A stretch of DNA of 64,000 nt from VAZQ01 sp963817015 (GTDB lineage: Bacteria > Pseudomonadota > Alphaproteobacteria > Rhizobiales > Xanthobacteraceae). How positions within the stretch are numbered: the first letter of the stretch is position 1; each line of letters opens with the position of its first letter. The stretch is from the NCBI GenBank assembly GCA_963817015.1, contig CAWFMV010000006.1:19600-83599 (forward strand). The letters are read 5' to 3'. Made by a program: the position numbers and the translations under genes. Of this stretch, positions 28,204 to 36,778 are shown piece by piece. Below the pieces are notes generated by a model, which did no database searches, was not told the origin of the DNA, and saw only the letters and a list, made by a program, of their open reading frames with translations.

Positions 28204-28632
28204 TTAGTCCAGATTGATCGTGTGCACGTCCTGGGTGACGTGGATCTCGGCGAACGGCATCAGCACCTCGCCATCCCGGCAAGCATAATTCGGCGTCGCC
28301 ACGCGCTCGAAATTCCCGCGGTCGCTGACACACGTGTTCGCGCGGTCGCCGCCCCAGTAGGCTTCCTTTCCGGGCACGAAGGCGAAGAAGTAGAAATAGC
28401 CTTTCGGGAATCCCGAGGCTTCATTGCATCCCGGCTCAAGGCTGAACCAGCCCTTCACCACGAAGTGGCGATCATTCACGCCGGCCCGGTGGATGATCGC
28501 GAGCATCGCCGGATCCTCGGTGTTGTTGCAGACCCGCAACGTGAACGTGCCCGGCTGAGCCTCGCTGGGGCCGACGAACGTCAGACCCAATGCCAGACAG
28601 GCCGCCGACAGCGCCCACTTCAAGGCTCGCAT
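28204..28632 (-). CDS. DUF1036 exported protein
   Basis: 142-aa secreted protein with a signal peptide (to about SEAQ) and the DUF1036 pattern: FTLRVCNNTEDPAMLAI, then VVKGWFSLEPGCNEASGFPK, GYFYFFAFVPGKEAYWGGD and late Cys residues. The family is common in alphaproteobacteria and of unknown function, probably stabilised by disulfides. GGAGGAG lies upstream of ATG 28632. Confidence 0.8.
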   Translation of the reverse strand: MRALKWALSAACLALGLTFVGPSEAQPGTFTLRVCNNTEDPAMLAIIHRAGVNDRHFVVKGWFSLEPGCNEASGFPKGYFYFFAFVPGKEAYWGGDRANTCVSDRGNFERVATPNYACRDGEVLMPFAEIHVTQDVHTINLD

Positions 28633-28747
28633 GAAAAGGATACTCCTCCGCTTGGACGGGGCCGTAACATGGATTTAAATCATGCTCGTCTCAAGCTCTT
28701 TCTCGGCATCGCGTGCTAGGACGTGATCGCAACAACTGGATGACTTC

Positions 28748-29722
28748 ATGCGTCTGCAACTCACCTTCGCGGCCGGCGGTTACGACTTCGTCCGCCCGCT
28801 CGCCGACGGCACCGTCAAGCCGGACGGCATCGATCTCGTCGTGCTCTCCGGCATGGGCTCGGGCGAGCGCCACCATCGCATGGGCCACGGCCACGAATTC
28901 GACCTCTGCGAGTTCAACGCCGCTGCCTACCTTGCGGCGCATGACCGCGACTACCCGTGGCTCGCCTTGCCGGTGTTCCTGCATCGGCGCTTCCGGCACG
29001 GCTTCGTCTTCGTCAATCCGCAACGCGGGATCGCAACGCCGCCCGACCTGCGCGGCAAGCGGCTCGGCGGGCCAACATTCCTCGCCGCCGGCAATGTGTG
29101 GATGCGTGGCATCCTCGAAGAGCACCATGGTGCACCACACCGCGAAATCACCTGGTTCGTCGAGCGCGAGGATGCGGTCCCGTTCGCGCCGCCCGCGGGC
29201 TTGCGCTACGAGCGCGTGCCGGACGGCGTGCGCGCCGAAAAGATGATGCTCGACGGCGAGCTTGACGGCCTGCTCTCGCCTGACCTGCCGCATGCCTTCC
29301 TCAAGGGCGAACCGAGCATCGCGCGCCTGTTCGCCGCCAACAAGGACGAGGAAATCGCCTACTTCAAGAAGACCGGCATCTTCCCGATCATGCATGTGAC
29401 GCTGATCAAGCGCGAGCTGGTCGAGCGCCATCCCTGGGTGCCGAACACGCTGATGAAGGCGTTCAATCAGGCGAAGGAAATCGCCTACCGGCGTATCCTC
29501 AATCCTCGCAACGTCGCGCTCGCCTGGGTGCGCAATGCGCTCGAGGAACAGATCGCGGTCCTGGGTCCCGATCCGTGGGAGTTCGGATTGACGGACAAGA
29601 ACCGCAAGAACCTCGAGACGCTGCAGCGCTATTGCGCACAGCAGGGCATCGTGCGCCAGCAACGGCCGCTGGAAGAGCTGTTCATCGATGCAGGCCGGGT
29701 GAACATTCCCGAGGAGGTGTGA
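28748..29722 (+). CDS. 4,5-dihydroxyphthalate decarboxylase-like protein (PBP-fold)
   Basis: 324-aa cytoplasmic protein with no signal peptide, resembling Pht5-type 4,5-dihydroxyphthalate decarboxylases and related proteins with a two-lobe substrate-binding fold. Visible blocks include YDFVRPLADGTVKPDGIDL, HEFDLCEFNAAAYLAAHD, PVFLHRRFRHGFVFVNP, LRGKRLGGPTFLAAGNVWMR and ELDGLLSPDLPHAFLKG. The late FKKTGIFPIMHVTLIKRELV and MKAFNQAKEIAY are typical. It is convergent with an MFS transporter 5 bp away, which may carry a related aromatic acid. The exact substrate is not known. Confidence 0.75.
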   Translation: MRLQLTFAAGGYDFVRPLADGTVKPDGIDLVVLSGMGSGERHHRMGHGHEFDLCEFNAAAYLAAHDRDYPWLALPVFLHRRFRHGFVFVNPQRGIATPPDLRGKRLGGPTFLAAGNVWMRGILEEHHGAPHREITWFVEREDAVPFAPPAGLRYERVPDGVRAEKMMLDGELDGLLSPDLPHAFLKGEPSIARLFAANKDEEIAYFKKTGIFPIMHVTLIKRELVERHPWVPNTLMKAFNQAKEIAYRRILNPRNVALAWVRNALEEQIAVLGPDPWEFGLTDKNRKNLETLQRYCAQQGIVRQQRPLEELFIDAGRVNIPEEV

Positions 29723-29727
29723 TCGCC

Positions 29728-30948
29728 TCAGCTGCGATCGCCGGCGAGCGCGCCTGGGCGCAGCAGCAGGAAGGCAGCGAGCGCGAGCAGCATCAGCACG
29801 GCGATCAGCGTGAACGCCGTGGCCCATGCCGACACCGACATGCCCCCTTGCCAGTCGAGCACAAAGCCGACCGCGAGCGGACCGACGAAGCCGCCGACAT
29901 ATCCGAGCATCGAGTGCACGGCGAGCGTCGCGCCGCGGCGCGAAGGCTCCGCAGTACCCGCTGTGCCCGCGGTCAGCGAGGATGAATCGAGCCAGACGAT
30001 TGGCCCGTACAGCACCATCAAGCCGAACGCCAACGGGTAGGAGCGCGGGCCGACAAATCCAAGTACGAGCGCGCAGGCCGCGGAGGCGAGCATCGCCAGC
30101 GTGATCAGCCTGCGCCGGCCGATCAAAATCGCGGCTTCATTACCGAGCACGCTCGCCAGCGTCCCGAGCAGCCCGAGCAGCGTCAACGCCATGGTCGGCG
30201 ACATGATGGTAGCGGACGCGCTGCTCTGCATCGCGACGAAGCCGAGGAACGCAACGCCCCAGCCGCGCAACGCGCTCATTTCCAAGGTGTGGATGCAATA
30301 GGCGACCGCGTAGGCCATCGCCGAGCGATTGCGCAGCACCGGCCGGAAATCGAACAGCGCCTGCTCGCCCGCACGCGGCGGAGCACCTTCGCTCGGCACC
30401 CGGAGTGCCACCAGCAGGAAGGCCAGCATGGCGCAGACGCCCGAGGTCAGGAAGGCGGCAGGCCAGCCGGCGAGATCGGCCAGGAACGCCGCGTACGCAA
30501 AGGAGACCGCACCCGAAATCCCGATCGACGCCGCATGTCCGGCTGCGGCGCGCGACATCAGCTTGGCGTCGACCTTGTCGGCGAGGAGCTTGAGGCCGGT
30601 CATGTAGGTCCCGGCCCAGCCGATGCCGGCAAGCGCACGCGCTGCGAGCGCGACCCACAATCCATCGGCCAGAAGCGCAAACAGCACATGAGCGAGCGCG
30701 GTCGCGGCTACGCCGAACAGATAGACCCGCTTGGCATCGATACGGTCGGTCAGTGTGACGAGCACGGGCACCGCAACGATATAGGCGCCATAGAAGATGC
30801 CGGTGATCCAGCCGGCCTCGCCATAAGTCAGCGACCACCGCTGCACCAGATCAGGCAGCAGAGCCGGCCAGACGAAAGCGCCGATCTGAATGAGAACCTG
30901 CGCGGCGCAGATCAGCAGCACCAGCTTGAGAGCCGATAGACGTCCCAC
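29728..30948 (-). CDS. MFS transporter
   Basis: About 406-aa major facilitator with 12 predicted helices. The first helix is KLVLLICAAQVLIQIGAF, followed by GEAGWITGIFYGAYIVAVPV and the loop 2-3 region DRIDAKRVYLFG. GTG 30948 is chosen because it sits 8 bases after AGAGG; the frame is open to 31014 without a good ribosome site. Substrate unknown. It converges with the decarboxylase-like gene. Confidence 0.85.
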   Translation of the reverse strand: MGRLSALKLVLLICAAQVLIQIGAFVWPALLPDLVQRWSLTYGEAGWITGIFYGAYIVAVPVLVTLTDRIDAKRVYLFGVAATALAHVLFALLADGLWVALAARALAGIGWAGTYMTGLKLLADKVDAKLMSRAAAGHAASIGISGAVSFAYAAFLADLAGWPAAFLTSGVCAMLAFLLVALRVPSEGAPPRAGEQALFDFRPVLRNRSAMAYAVAYCIHTLEMSALRGWGVAFLGFVAMQSSASATIMSPTMALTLLGLLGTLASVLGNEAAILIGRRRLITLAMLASAACALVLGFVGPRSYPLAFGLMVLYGPIVWLDSSSLTAGTAGTAEPSRRGATLAVHSMLGYVGGFVGPLAVGFVLDWQGGMSVSAWATAFTLIAVLMLLALAAFLLLRPGALAGDRS

Positions 30949-31496
30949 AACTTCCACCTCTATCGCGCCTGGCCCAAGACGGGACAAGGTGTGCGATAGT
31001 AGCGGTTGCTGCAACCGGCGCGCTACGTCTGTGCGTACATCAGGTGCGCCGCGCTGGCGCGCTGCCCAAGAAAACGCGAACGCCCACCTTGTGGCAATGT
31101 CGCGCTATCCCAGAGTGCATTAGAGCTCAGCAGGAGACCCCTCTCCGGCTGAGTCCCTTTCGATTTCAAACTTCGGATTGTTCGTGCGGCTCACCGAACT
31201 GCATGATGACCGCTGCAGCACACGCACTCACTGATACCACCAGCGTCAATGAGAAAATGACAGCCCACATGTGCCTACGTCCCCCTTCAATGCAACGGTC
31301 AAGATAATTTTTCTCCATGTTGTTCAAAATTTGTCACTGCCGGTGGCCAAATGTGGGACGCAAAGAGAGTGCATTGAAATCTTTGTGATAATGGCCGCCG
31401 GACACCGGCGACGCGTTAACGTGACCTTATGAATTTGCCACTTGCGCGCGTTTGCAGCGGCCGACATTCACATCAGCCGCCGCGTTACTACGGTAT
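30949..31496. other. Intergenic region with one very small gene candidate
   Basis: About 550 bp without a long gene. It contains the 34-aa membrane-peptide frame at 31166-31270 on the minus strand and otherwise AT-richer sequence (for example around 31,300-31,440) that may hold promoters. No structured RNA was recognised. Confidence 0.5.
31166..31270 (-). CDS. Very small predicted membrane peptide, 34 aa
   Basis: A short frame reading MWAVIFSLTLVVSVSACAAA then a polar tail EPHEQSEV. Nearly all of residues 3-23 is a single hydrophobic helix. AAGGGGGA lies about 10 bases before ATG 31270. One-helix peptides of this size often modulate membrane enzymes or transporters; no partner is evident. 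Support is limited to hydrophobicity, ribosome site and the otherwise empty region. Confidence 0.35.
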   Translation of the reverse strand: MWAVIFSLTLVVSVSACAAAVIMQFGEPHEQSEV

Positions 31497-32336
31497 CTAC
31501 TTAAAGTACCGCAGATCGGGCGGCGCCTGATCTTTCTTCGCTGGCATCAGCAGACCGTCGGCGCTCAAGAAATAGTTCTCCTCGCCAATGACGATCTGAT
31601 TGTTGCCCTCGGTGCAGAAGAACTGGCCCCAATGCGGATGGCGCTCCGCGCTGCGCTTGAAGGTCTTGTCGACAGTCCATGGCCGCGTCAGCGCGTGATC
31701 GTAGACGGTGATCACATCGTGCAGCAGGTTCGGATCATTCTTGTCGAGGAAGAACCGCTCCTTGAACACCGATTCATTGTCGAAGTGCAGCGGCAGCCCC
31801 GACGCATCATAGGCACGCGGGCCCTTGAAGTTGCGGGTCTCGACCTCGAGCACGTCATAGACGCCGTCGCCGTCCTCATCGAGCCATTTGCCGATGGAAA
31901 AGCCCTGAAAGGTCGGCAATGCATCGCTCGGCCAGTCGCGTCCATCCGTGAAGACGCGCCGCATCTCGGTGCCGGCGATGACGTAGGTCGTCTCCGGCGT
32001 CACGATATATTCCTGCACCGGCGAAGCCATCATGCGCGGCATGCCGCCCGGCAGGCAGCGCGCGGTCGGATAGTTGCCGATGCCACCGCGGGCCTGATCG
32101 GCCATGCTGGCTTCGAGAACCTTTTGATATTCCGGCGTCAGCGGCGCCTGCTGCGCCGGTCCCCAAGGCTTGGTCGGATCGAACTTGATCACCTGTCCGC
32201 CAAGCCGCGGGTTGATCGTGATCCACTGACCTTTCCAGTCCGGGTATTTCGGCTCATCGGCGACTGCCCTGCCGCCAATAATCATCACCAGTGTGATCGC
32301 GAGAGCAAGCGCGCGCAATGTGCCTTGCCGCACCAT
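31497..32336 (-). CDS. Exported hypothetical protein (Bradyrhizobium-type family)
   Basis: 279-aa secreted protein. A signal peptide (LALAITLVMIIGGRAVA) is followed by DEPKYPDWKGQW. The body contains FDPTKPWGPAQQAPLTPEYQ, SMADQARGGIGNYPTARCLP, FQGFSIGKWLDEDGDGVYDV and LTRPWTVDKTF. I recall a family with these blocks in Bradyrhizobiaceae, with no known function; the DEDGDGVYD stretch could bind calcium. GGGAGG lies 6 bases before ATG 32336. Confidence 0.72.
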   Translation of the reverse strand: MVRQGTLRALALAITLVMIIGGRAVADEPKYPDWKGQWITINPRLGGQVIKFDPTKPWGPAQQAPLTPEYQKVLEASMADQARGGIGNYPTARCLPGGMPRMMASPVQEYIVTPETTYVIAGTEMRRVFTDGRDWPSDALPTFQGFSIGKWLDEDGDGVYDVLEVETRNFKGPRAYDASGLPLHFDNESVFKERFFLDKNDPNLLHDVITVYDHALTRPWTVDKTFKRSAERHPHWGQFFCTEGNNQIVIGEENYFLSADGLLMPAKKDQAPPDLRYFK

Positions 32337-32513
32337 GGTCGACCTCCCTGTGTATTGTCGGCCCGCTTTTTGTTCGCGATGCTTTTGCGGGTTCACGAAG
32401 CATACAACGTCGCGCCTCGCTCGTGAAACGGAAAAGCATCACGAACGAGACGAGACGGATCTGGCGACACCGCGCCGGAGTAGCGGCTTCCCGGCGCGCG
32501 ACACTTCAAGTGT

Positions 32514-32933
32514 TCAATGGTGAGCCGAGACTCGCTTGACGCATTCGGACACCATTTCTCTCGGCGCCGAATGGCTGATATCGCCGAGCGATAGGATGCC
32601 GACCAACCGCTTGCTCTTGCTGATCACCGGCAGCCGGCGAACTTTCAGCTTCTCCATATGTTGCACGGCCTTGGCGAGATCATCGTCCTCGGAGCAGCAA
32701 TGGATGCCTTCGCTCATGACATCGCGTGCCGTCGCGCGGCGAGGATCGACGCCGTCCTTCGCCAGGCCATTGCAGACAATGTCGCGGTCGGTCACCATGC
32801 CGACGAGCTTGTCGTCCTCTCCGATGGGAACGGCGCCAATGTCATGCTGGCGCATGAGCTTCGCGATCTCGGTGAGCGGCGTATCCGGACCGACCCACTC
32901 GACGCCCTTGTGCATGACTTCTTTGACTTTCAT
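32514..32933 (-). CDS. CBS-domain protein
   Basis: 139-aa protein of two tandem CBS domains and nothing else. The first is TPLTEIAKLMRQHDIGAVPI followed by KLVGMVTDRDIVCNGLAKDG; the second is DDDLAKAVQHMEKLKVRRLP then RLVGILSLGDISHSA. CBS pairs bind adenosyl ligands and regulate partners. AAGGAGG lies 7 bases before ATG 32933. Stand-alone genes of this type are common in alphaproteobacteria, often stress-related. Confidence 0.9.
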   Translation of the reverse strand: MKVKEVMHKGVEWVGPDTPLTEIAKLMRQHDIGAVPIGEDDKLVGMVTDRDIVCNGLAKDGVDPRRATARDVMSEGIHCCSEDDDLAKAVQHMEKLKVRRLPVISKSKRLVGILSLGDISHSAPREMVSECVKRVSAHH

Positions 32934-33243
32934 GGCGGACCTCCTTTGCTGGGTGCAGCAATGCCTCAGCCCGGTCCCAACCCTGCGCTCGAAGTATATC
33001 TCAGATTAGGCTCGGCGATAGCCGGATAGCATTGCGTTTCCGCGCCTAACGGCAATTCGCGAGGCCGAACGGAGTTCCATGTTCCGTCAGCGCGACGGCA
33101 GATTATCTTTGGTATAGAGACGGCCTCATTCGCAAGATAAGCGCCGCACCAAGCGCCCGCCGTCTCAGACGGGCGGCTCGATGCGGCTTATGCCGAATGC
33201 TTGGAAAATCATCCATCCGTATCGGCAGAGGGATGGAGCCTGG
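32934..33243. other. Intergenic region of about 310 bp
   Basis: No convincing gene. A short minus-strand stretch ending near 33,090 reads LYTKDNLPSR before a stop, which resembles the C-terminal end of the NMT1-type binding protein further right (FYTEEYLPVR). The frame is closed just upstream, so at most this is a tiny remnant. A GC-rich hairpin-like sequence lies near 33,155-33,178. Confidence 0.35.
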
Positions 33244-33759
33244 TCAGAACGGCACTCTTCCGGCGAGACATGCCCGGATGAAGGCCTCATGCGAGCGCAT
33301 GCCAGCCGTATGTCCGGAACCGCGCCGCTCGGCAAGCGCATGACAGGTATCGTAGCTGGCCGCTTGTGCAAACGGCCCCGGACCCGGCGCGCTCGCCACC
33401 GGCGCCTGGAACGGGACTCGTCCCGCCATACAGGACGTGATGAACAACTCGTGCGCCCGGCGTCCCGCCTCGTGCCCCGATCCACGCTGCTCCGCGAGCG
33501 CGTGGCAGCTATCGTAGTTGGCAAGCCCCTGATACGGGCCAGTCCCGGCCGCTTGCGACGTTACCCCTCTTATCGGCACCTTGCCGGCCAGGCAGGATCT
33601 GATGAACGCCTCGTGCGTCCGCATTCCTGCCGTATGGCCTGAGCCCCTCTGCTGCGCCAGCGCGTGGCAGGTCTCATAGTTTGGTGTCTGAGCTGACACA
33701 GGAACAACACTGAGAGCCACGGCGGTTGCGCTCAAGCAAGCAAGCATGACATTCCGCAT
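33244..33759 (-). CDS. Secreted protein of three Cys-containing tandem repeats
   Basis: 171-aa protein: a Sec signal peptide (to about VSAQ), then three repeats of about 50 residues each with the consensus Y-x2-CHALA-x2-RGSGH-x-AG-x-R-x-HE-x-FI-x2-C-x-AG-x-VP, joined by Gly/Pro/Ala-rich linkers. Each repeat has two Cys about 28 residues apart, suggesting a disulfide-closed helical hairpin, and conserved His residues that could bind metal. A very strong AAGGAGGT precedes ATG 33759. I do not recognise the family. The third repeat ends exactly at the stop codon. Confidence 0.75.
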   Translation of the reverse strand: MRNVMLACLSATAVALSVVPVSAQTPNYETCHALAQQRGSGHTAGMRTHEAFIRSCLAGKVPIRGVTSQAAGTGPYQGLANYDSCHALAEQRGSGHEAGRRAHELFITSCMAGRVPFQAPVASAPGPGPFAQAASYDTCHALAERRGSGHTAGMRSHEAFIRACLAGRVPF

Positions 33760-33996
33760 TGACGTACCTCCTTGTATGTGTTTCCCCGTTGCATCTACCC
33801 ATTTTGGCAATGTGCAACACTCGCCGATATCTGCTTTGATGCAGATCAACGGTAAGTCGTGCGGGCGCCAGCGCCGGCCGCGCGCAGCTATGGGTGAGCG
33901 TGTGCGATCGCGCGCATGAACCGATGCGACCAATAGCGGATGAGATTTCAGAAGAGGCATCCGCGCTTCCGCGGCAATGCCTCTCACCTCAGGCGA

Positions 33997-35011
33997 TCAC
34001 CGCACCGGCAGATATTCTTCGGTATAGAACGCCTTCACATCGGCGCTCTTGAGCGCACCCATCTCCACGAGTGAATCGACCAGAACGCGCAGGCCTTCCT
34101 GGTCGAAGCGGCCGTTGCGTGGAATAATTGTCGATCAGCTCGTCATAGACCTTGCCGGCCACGACGGCGGAGACATCCATCTGCCGCGCCGCGATCGGAA
34201 TGGTCGCAGCCTTGTCGGCATGCATGAACGCGACCGTCTCGTACCAGCCCGATAGAAATGCACGCACCGCCTGCGGCCGCTTGGCGATCACGTCGTTGCC
34301 GGCATAGACCGCCTGCGCGATCATCTTCGGCACATAGTCGGAGACCTTCAGGAAAATGCGGCCCACGCCAAGCTCCTCAAGCCGCAGCCCGGAGGCGAAG
34401 TCCATCACGGTCGCGTCGATCTGGCCGGCGCGGAGGGACGCGACCTGCGCCTCGTCACGGCCAAGCGCGACCGCGGTGATGCCTTGCTGGCCCAGACCGA
34501 GCTTGCGCGAGAGCTGCCGCACCACCCATTCGGACAGGCCGCCCGCGGTCGAAATGCCGACGCGCTTGTCCTTGAGCTCGGCCGCCGTCTTCATCGGATT
34601 GTCGTTGCGCACGATCAGCGTGGTCTGGCGCGGCGCGACCGTAATGACGCCGACGGCGCGCGCATGCTGGCCCTTGGCGACGAGCGAGAGATCGGGCCCA
34701 CCGGCGACGACGATATCGAGGCTGTTGGCCGCCAGCGCCTGATGCGCGCGCGCCGCGCCGCCGAGGTCGGAGCGCTTGATGACGAGGTCGTGCTTCGCAA
34801 AGATCCCGCGATCAATCCCGACCTGCAGCGGCACGAAGGCGACCGCGGCCGGGATCGACACGCCGACGCGCAGCTCCTCGGCGGCGGAGGCGGGGGCCGA
34901 AACGAGATATGCCAGGGCAGCCAGCGCGATAGCGGCGACCGGAAATCCCTTCCTGTCGTCCCCGCGCTCCTTTCTGTCGTCCCCCCAAAAGCGGGAACCC
35001 AGTGTGCTCAA
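33997..35011 (-). CDS. NMT1/SsuA-type ABC substrate-binding protein, one frameshift
   Basis: Periplasmic binding protein of the nitrate/sulfonate/taurine type. A hydrophobic signal (AAIALAALAYLVSAPASA) leads to EELRVGVSIPAAVAFVPLQV, then GIFAKHDLVIKRSDLGG, KTAAELKDKRVGISTAGGLS and DATVMDFASGLRLEELG. The normal C-terminus ALKSADVKAFYTEEYLPVR is in another frame; deleting one base near 34,128 joins the two. The start is uncertain because the frame runs upstream into REP-like palindromes with no ATG after them; TTG 35011 is the nearest candidate (AAGGA three bases upstream). It follows the flavin monooxygenase gene on the same strand, so the pair may scavenge a sulfonate or amino-polycarboxylate. 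No permease or ATPase is adjacent. Confidence 0.8.
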
Positions 35012-35158
35012 GTGTCCTTGGCACGGTCCTTGGCACGAACCTCGCCGATGTCGTCCCCGCGCAGGCGGGGACCCATAACCACCAAGGTTTCGGTCGTCGC
35101 TGGCCCTGCTACATCGCCTTGCTGCGGTGTATGGGTCCCCGCCTGCGCGGGGACGACA
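34953..35158. repeat. Cluster of REP-like GTCCCCGC palindromes
   Basis: At least three palindromes of one family. Copies at 35049-35077 and 35130-35158 are perfect 29-nt reverse complements of each other, with internal stems GTCCCCGC/GCGGGGAC. A less regular copy lies around 34,953-35,008. Together they make a large possible cruciform in the start region of the binding-protein gene. The core matches 2095-2114. Confidence 0.85.
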
Positions 35159-35215
35159 CGGAGTGTTTGGCTCGCGTAAGGCCTGCAATTTCAAATTCCC
35201 TCTCATTCTTCACAC

Positions 35216-36600
35216 TCACTTTGCCGGGACGCTCTCGCGCTCCGGCTGCGCCAGCGTCCCTCCCCGCACATAGCGGCTCACCGGCCGTTTCAAACCGAGA
35301 TGCTCCCGCAAGGTACGGCCCTCATACTCGCTGCGGAACAGGCCGCGGCGTCGCAGCTCCGGCACCACCAGCTCGACAAAGTCGTCGAGCCCGCCCGGCA
35401 GGATACGGCGGCATGATGTTGAAGCCGTCGCAGCCGTCCTTGCCGAACCATTCCTCCATGTGATCGGCGATCTGCTGCGGCGTGCCGCGGATGACGCTCT
35501 TCGCCCGCGCGCCCGCGACCCGCATCGCCACCTGCCGCATCGACAGCTTCTCCTTGCGCGCCATGTCGCGCACGTTCTCGAAGGTCGAGCGGCTCGCATT
35601 CGACATCGGCAGGTCCTCCGGCAGCGGGCCGTCGAAGTCGTAGCGCGTGAGGTCGATGTTGCCGAGCACCATGGAGAGGATCTCGCGCGCCACCATCGGA
35701 TGGATCAGCGACTGCAGGTATTCGTACTTTTCGTTCGCCTCCGCCTCGCTGCGGCCCACGATGGCGCTCAGGCCGGGCATGATCTTCATCTCCTCGGGCG
35801 CGCGGCCGTGCTTGTCCATCTCGCCCTTGATGCGGGTATAGAACGTCTGTGCCTGCTCGATGGTGAGCGGCGCGCAGAAGATCACTTCGCCGAATTCAGC
35901 CGCGACCGCGATCATGTCGTCAGAGCCGCCCGCCTGCACGATCACCGGGCGGCCTTGCGGCGTGCGCGGCACGTTGAGCGGGCCGCGCACGGAGAAGAGC
36001 TCGCCCTTGTGGTTGAGGCGATGCAGCTTGTCGCGGATGGAAGAACTGCCCGCTCGCCTTGTCGCGCACGAACGCATCGTCATCCCAGCTGTCCCACAGC
36101 CCGACCACGACCTGCGCGAACTCGCGCGCCCGGTGGTAGCGCTCGCCGTGCTCGTAGTGCACGTCGCGGCTGAAGTTGTTGGCCTCGCCCAGCATGCCGG
36201 AGGTGACGAGGTTCCAGCCGGCGCGGCCGCCGCTCAGGTGATCGATCGAGGCGAACTTGCGCGCCACATGGAACGGCTCGTTGTAGCTCGTCGAGGCGGT
36301 CGCCACGAGCCCGATGTGGCTGGTCACCGACGACAGCGCCGCGAGCAGCGTGAGCGGCTCGAAATTGGCGATGTACTGCGCCGAGCGCGAGAGCGCCTCC
36401 ATGTTGGCTTCGCGGACGCAGAGATTGTCGGCGAAGAACACCATGTCGAACTTGGCGCGCTCGGCGGTCTGCGTGATCTCGGCGTAGTGCTTGAAATTGA
36501 TGCCGGCGTCGGCCTGCGCCTGCGGGTGCCGCCACGAGGCGACGTGATGCCCGGTCGGATTGAAGAACGCGCCGAGCCGCATCTGACCTTTAGTGCCCAT
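35216..36600 (-). CDS. NtaA/SnaA/DszA-type FMN-dependent monooxygenase, frameshifted
   Basis: About 460-aa luciferase-like (LLM class) monooxygenase. ATG 36600 follows GGAGCGA. Blocks are MRLGAFFNPTGHHVASWRHP, TAERAKFDMVFFADNLCVRE, FEPLTLLAALSSVTSHIGLV, LSGGRAGWNLVTSGMLGEAN and HYEHGERYHRAREFAQVV. After a break near 36,045 come GRPVIVQAGGSDDMIAVAAE and MKIMPGLSAIVGRSEAEANE; after a second near 35,405, GGLDDFVELVVPELRRRGLF. Each break is cured by deleting one C/G. The family oxidises nitrilotriacetate, sulfonates, dibenzothiophene sulfone and similar compounds using reduced flavin. It sits directly upstream of an NMT1/SsuA-like binding protein, suggesting a shared substrate. Confidence 0.83.
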
Positions 36601-36778
36601 TCGCTCCGCCACTTGCTGCTCCGGGTATGCCCCGGTCCAATTGGCACGACTATAACACCCTCTCAGCCCTCTCGCCTGCCCGCGGCGCTCTGCCATGGTC
36701 AACCGGCGCGGGAAATAGTCTACAGTGCGTACAAGCGTGCCGCGCATGGCACGCCGCAACCAATCCAGGGAGGCTTTG

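Noticed and set aside
28096..28719. Plus-strand frame starting MAGLVPAIHVF
   Set aside because: It begins in a dispersed repeat and runs antisense to the DUF1036 gene; a known type of spurious gene.
33150..33180. Rho-independent terminator near the triple-repeat gene
   Set aside because: The GC-rich stem is imperfect and has no T run on the relevant strand.
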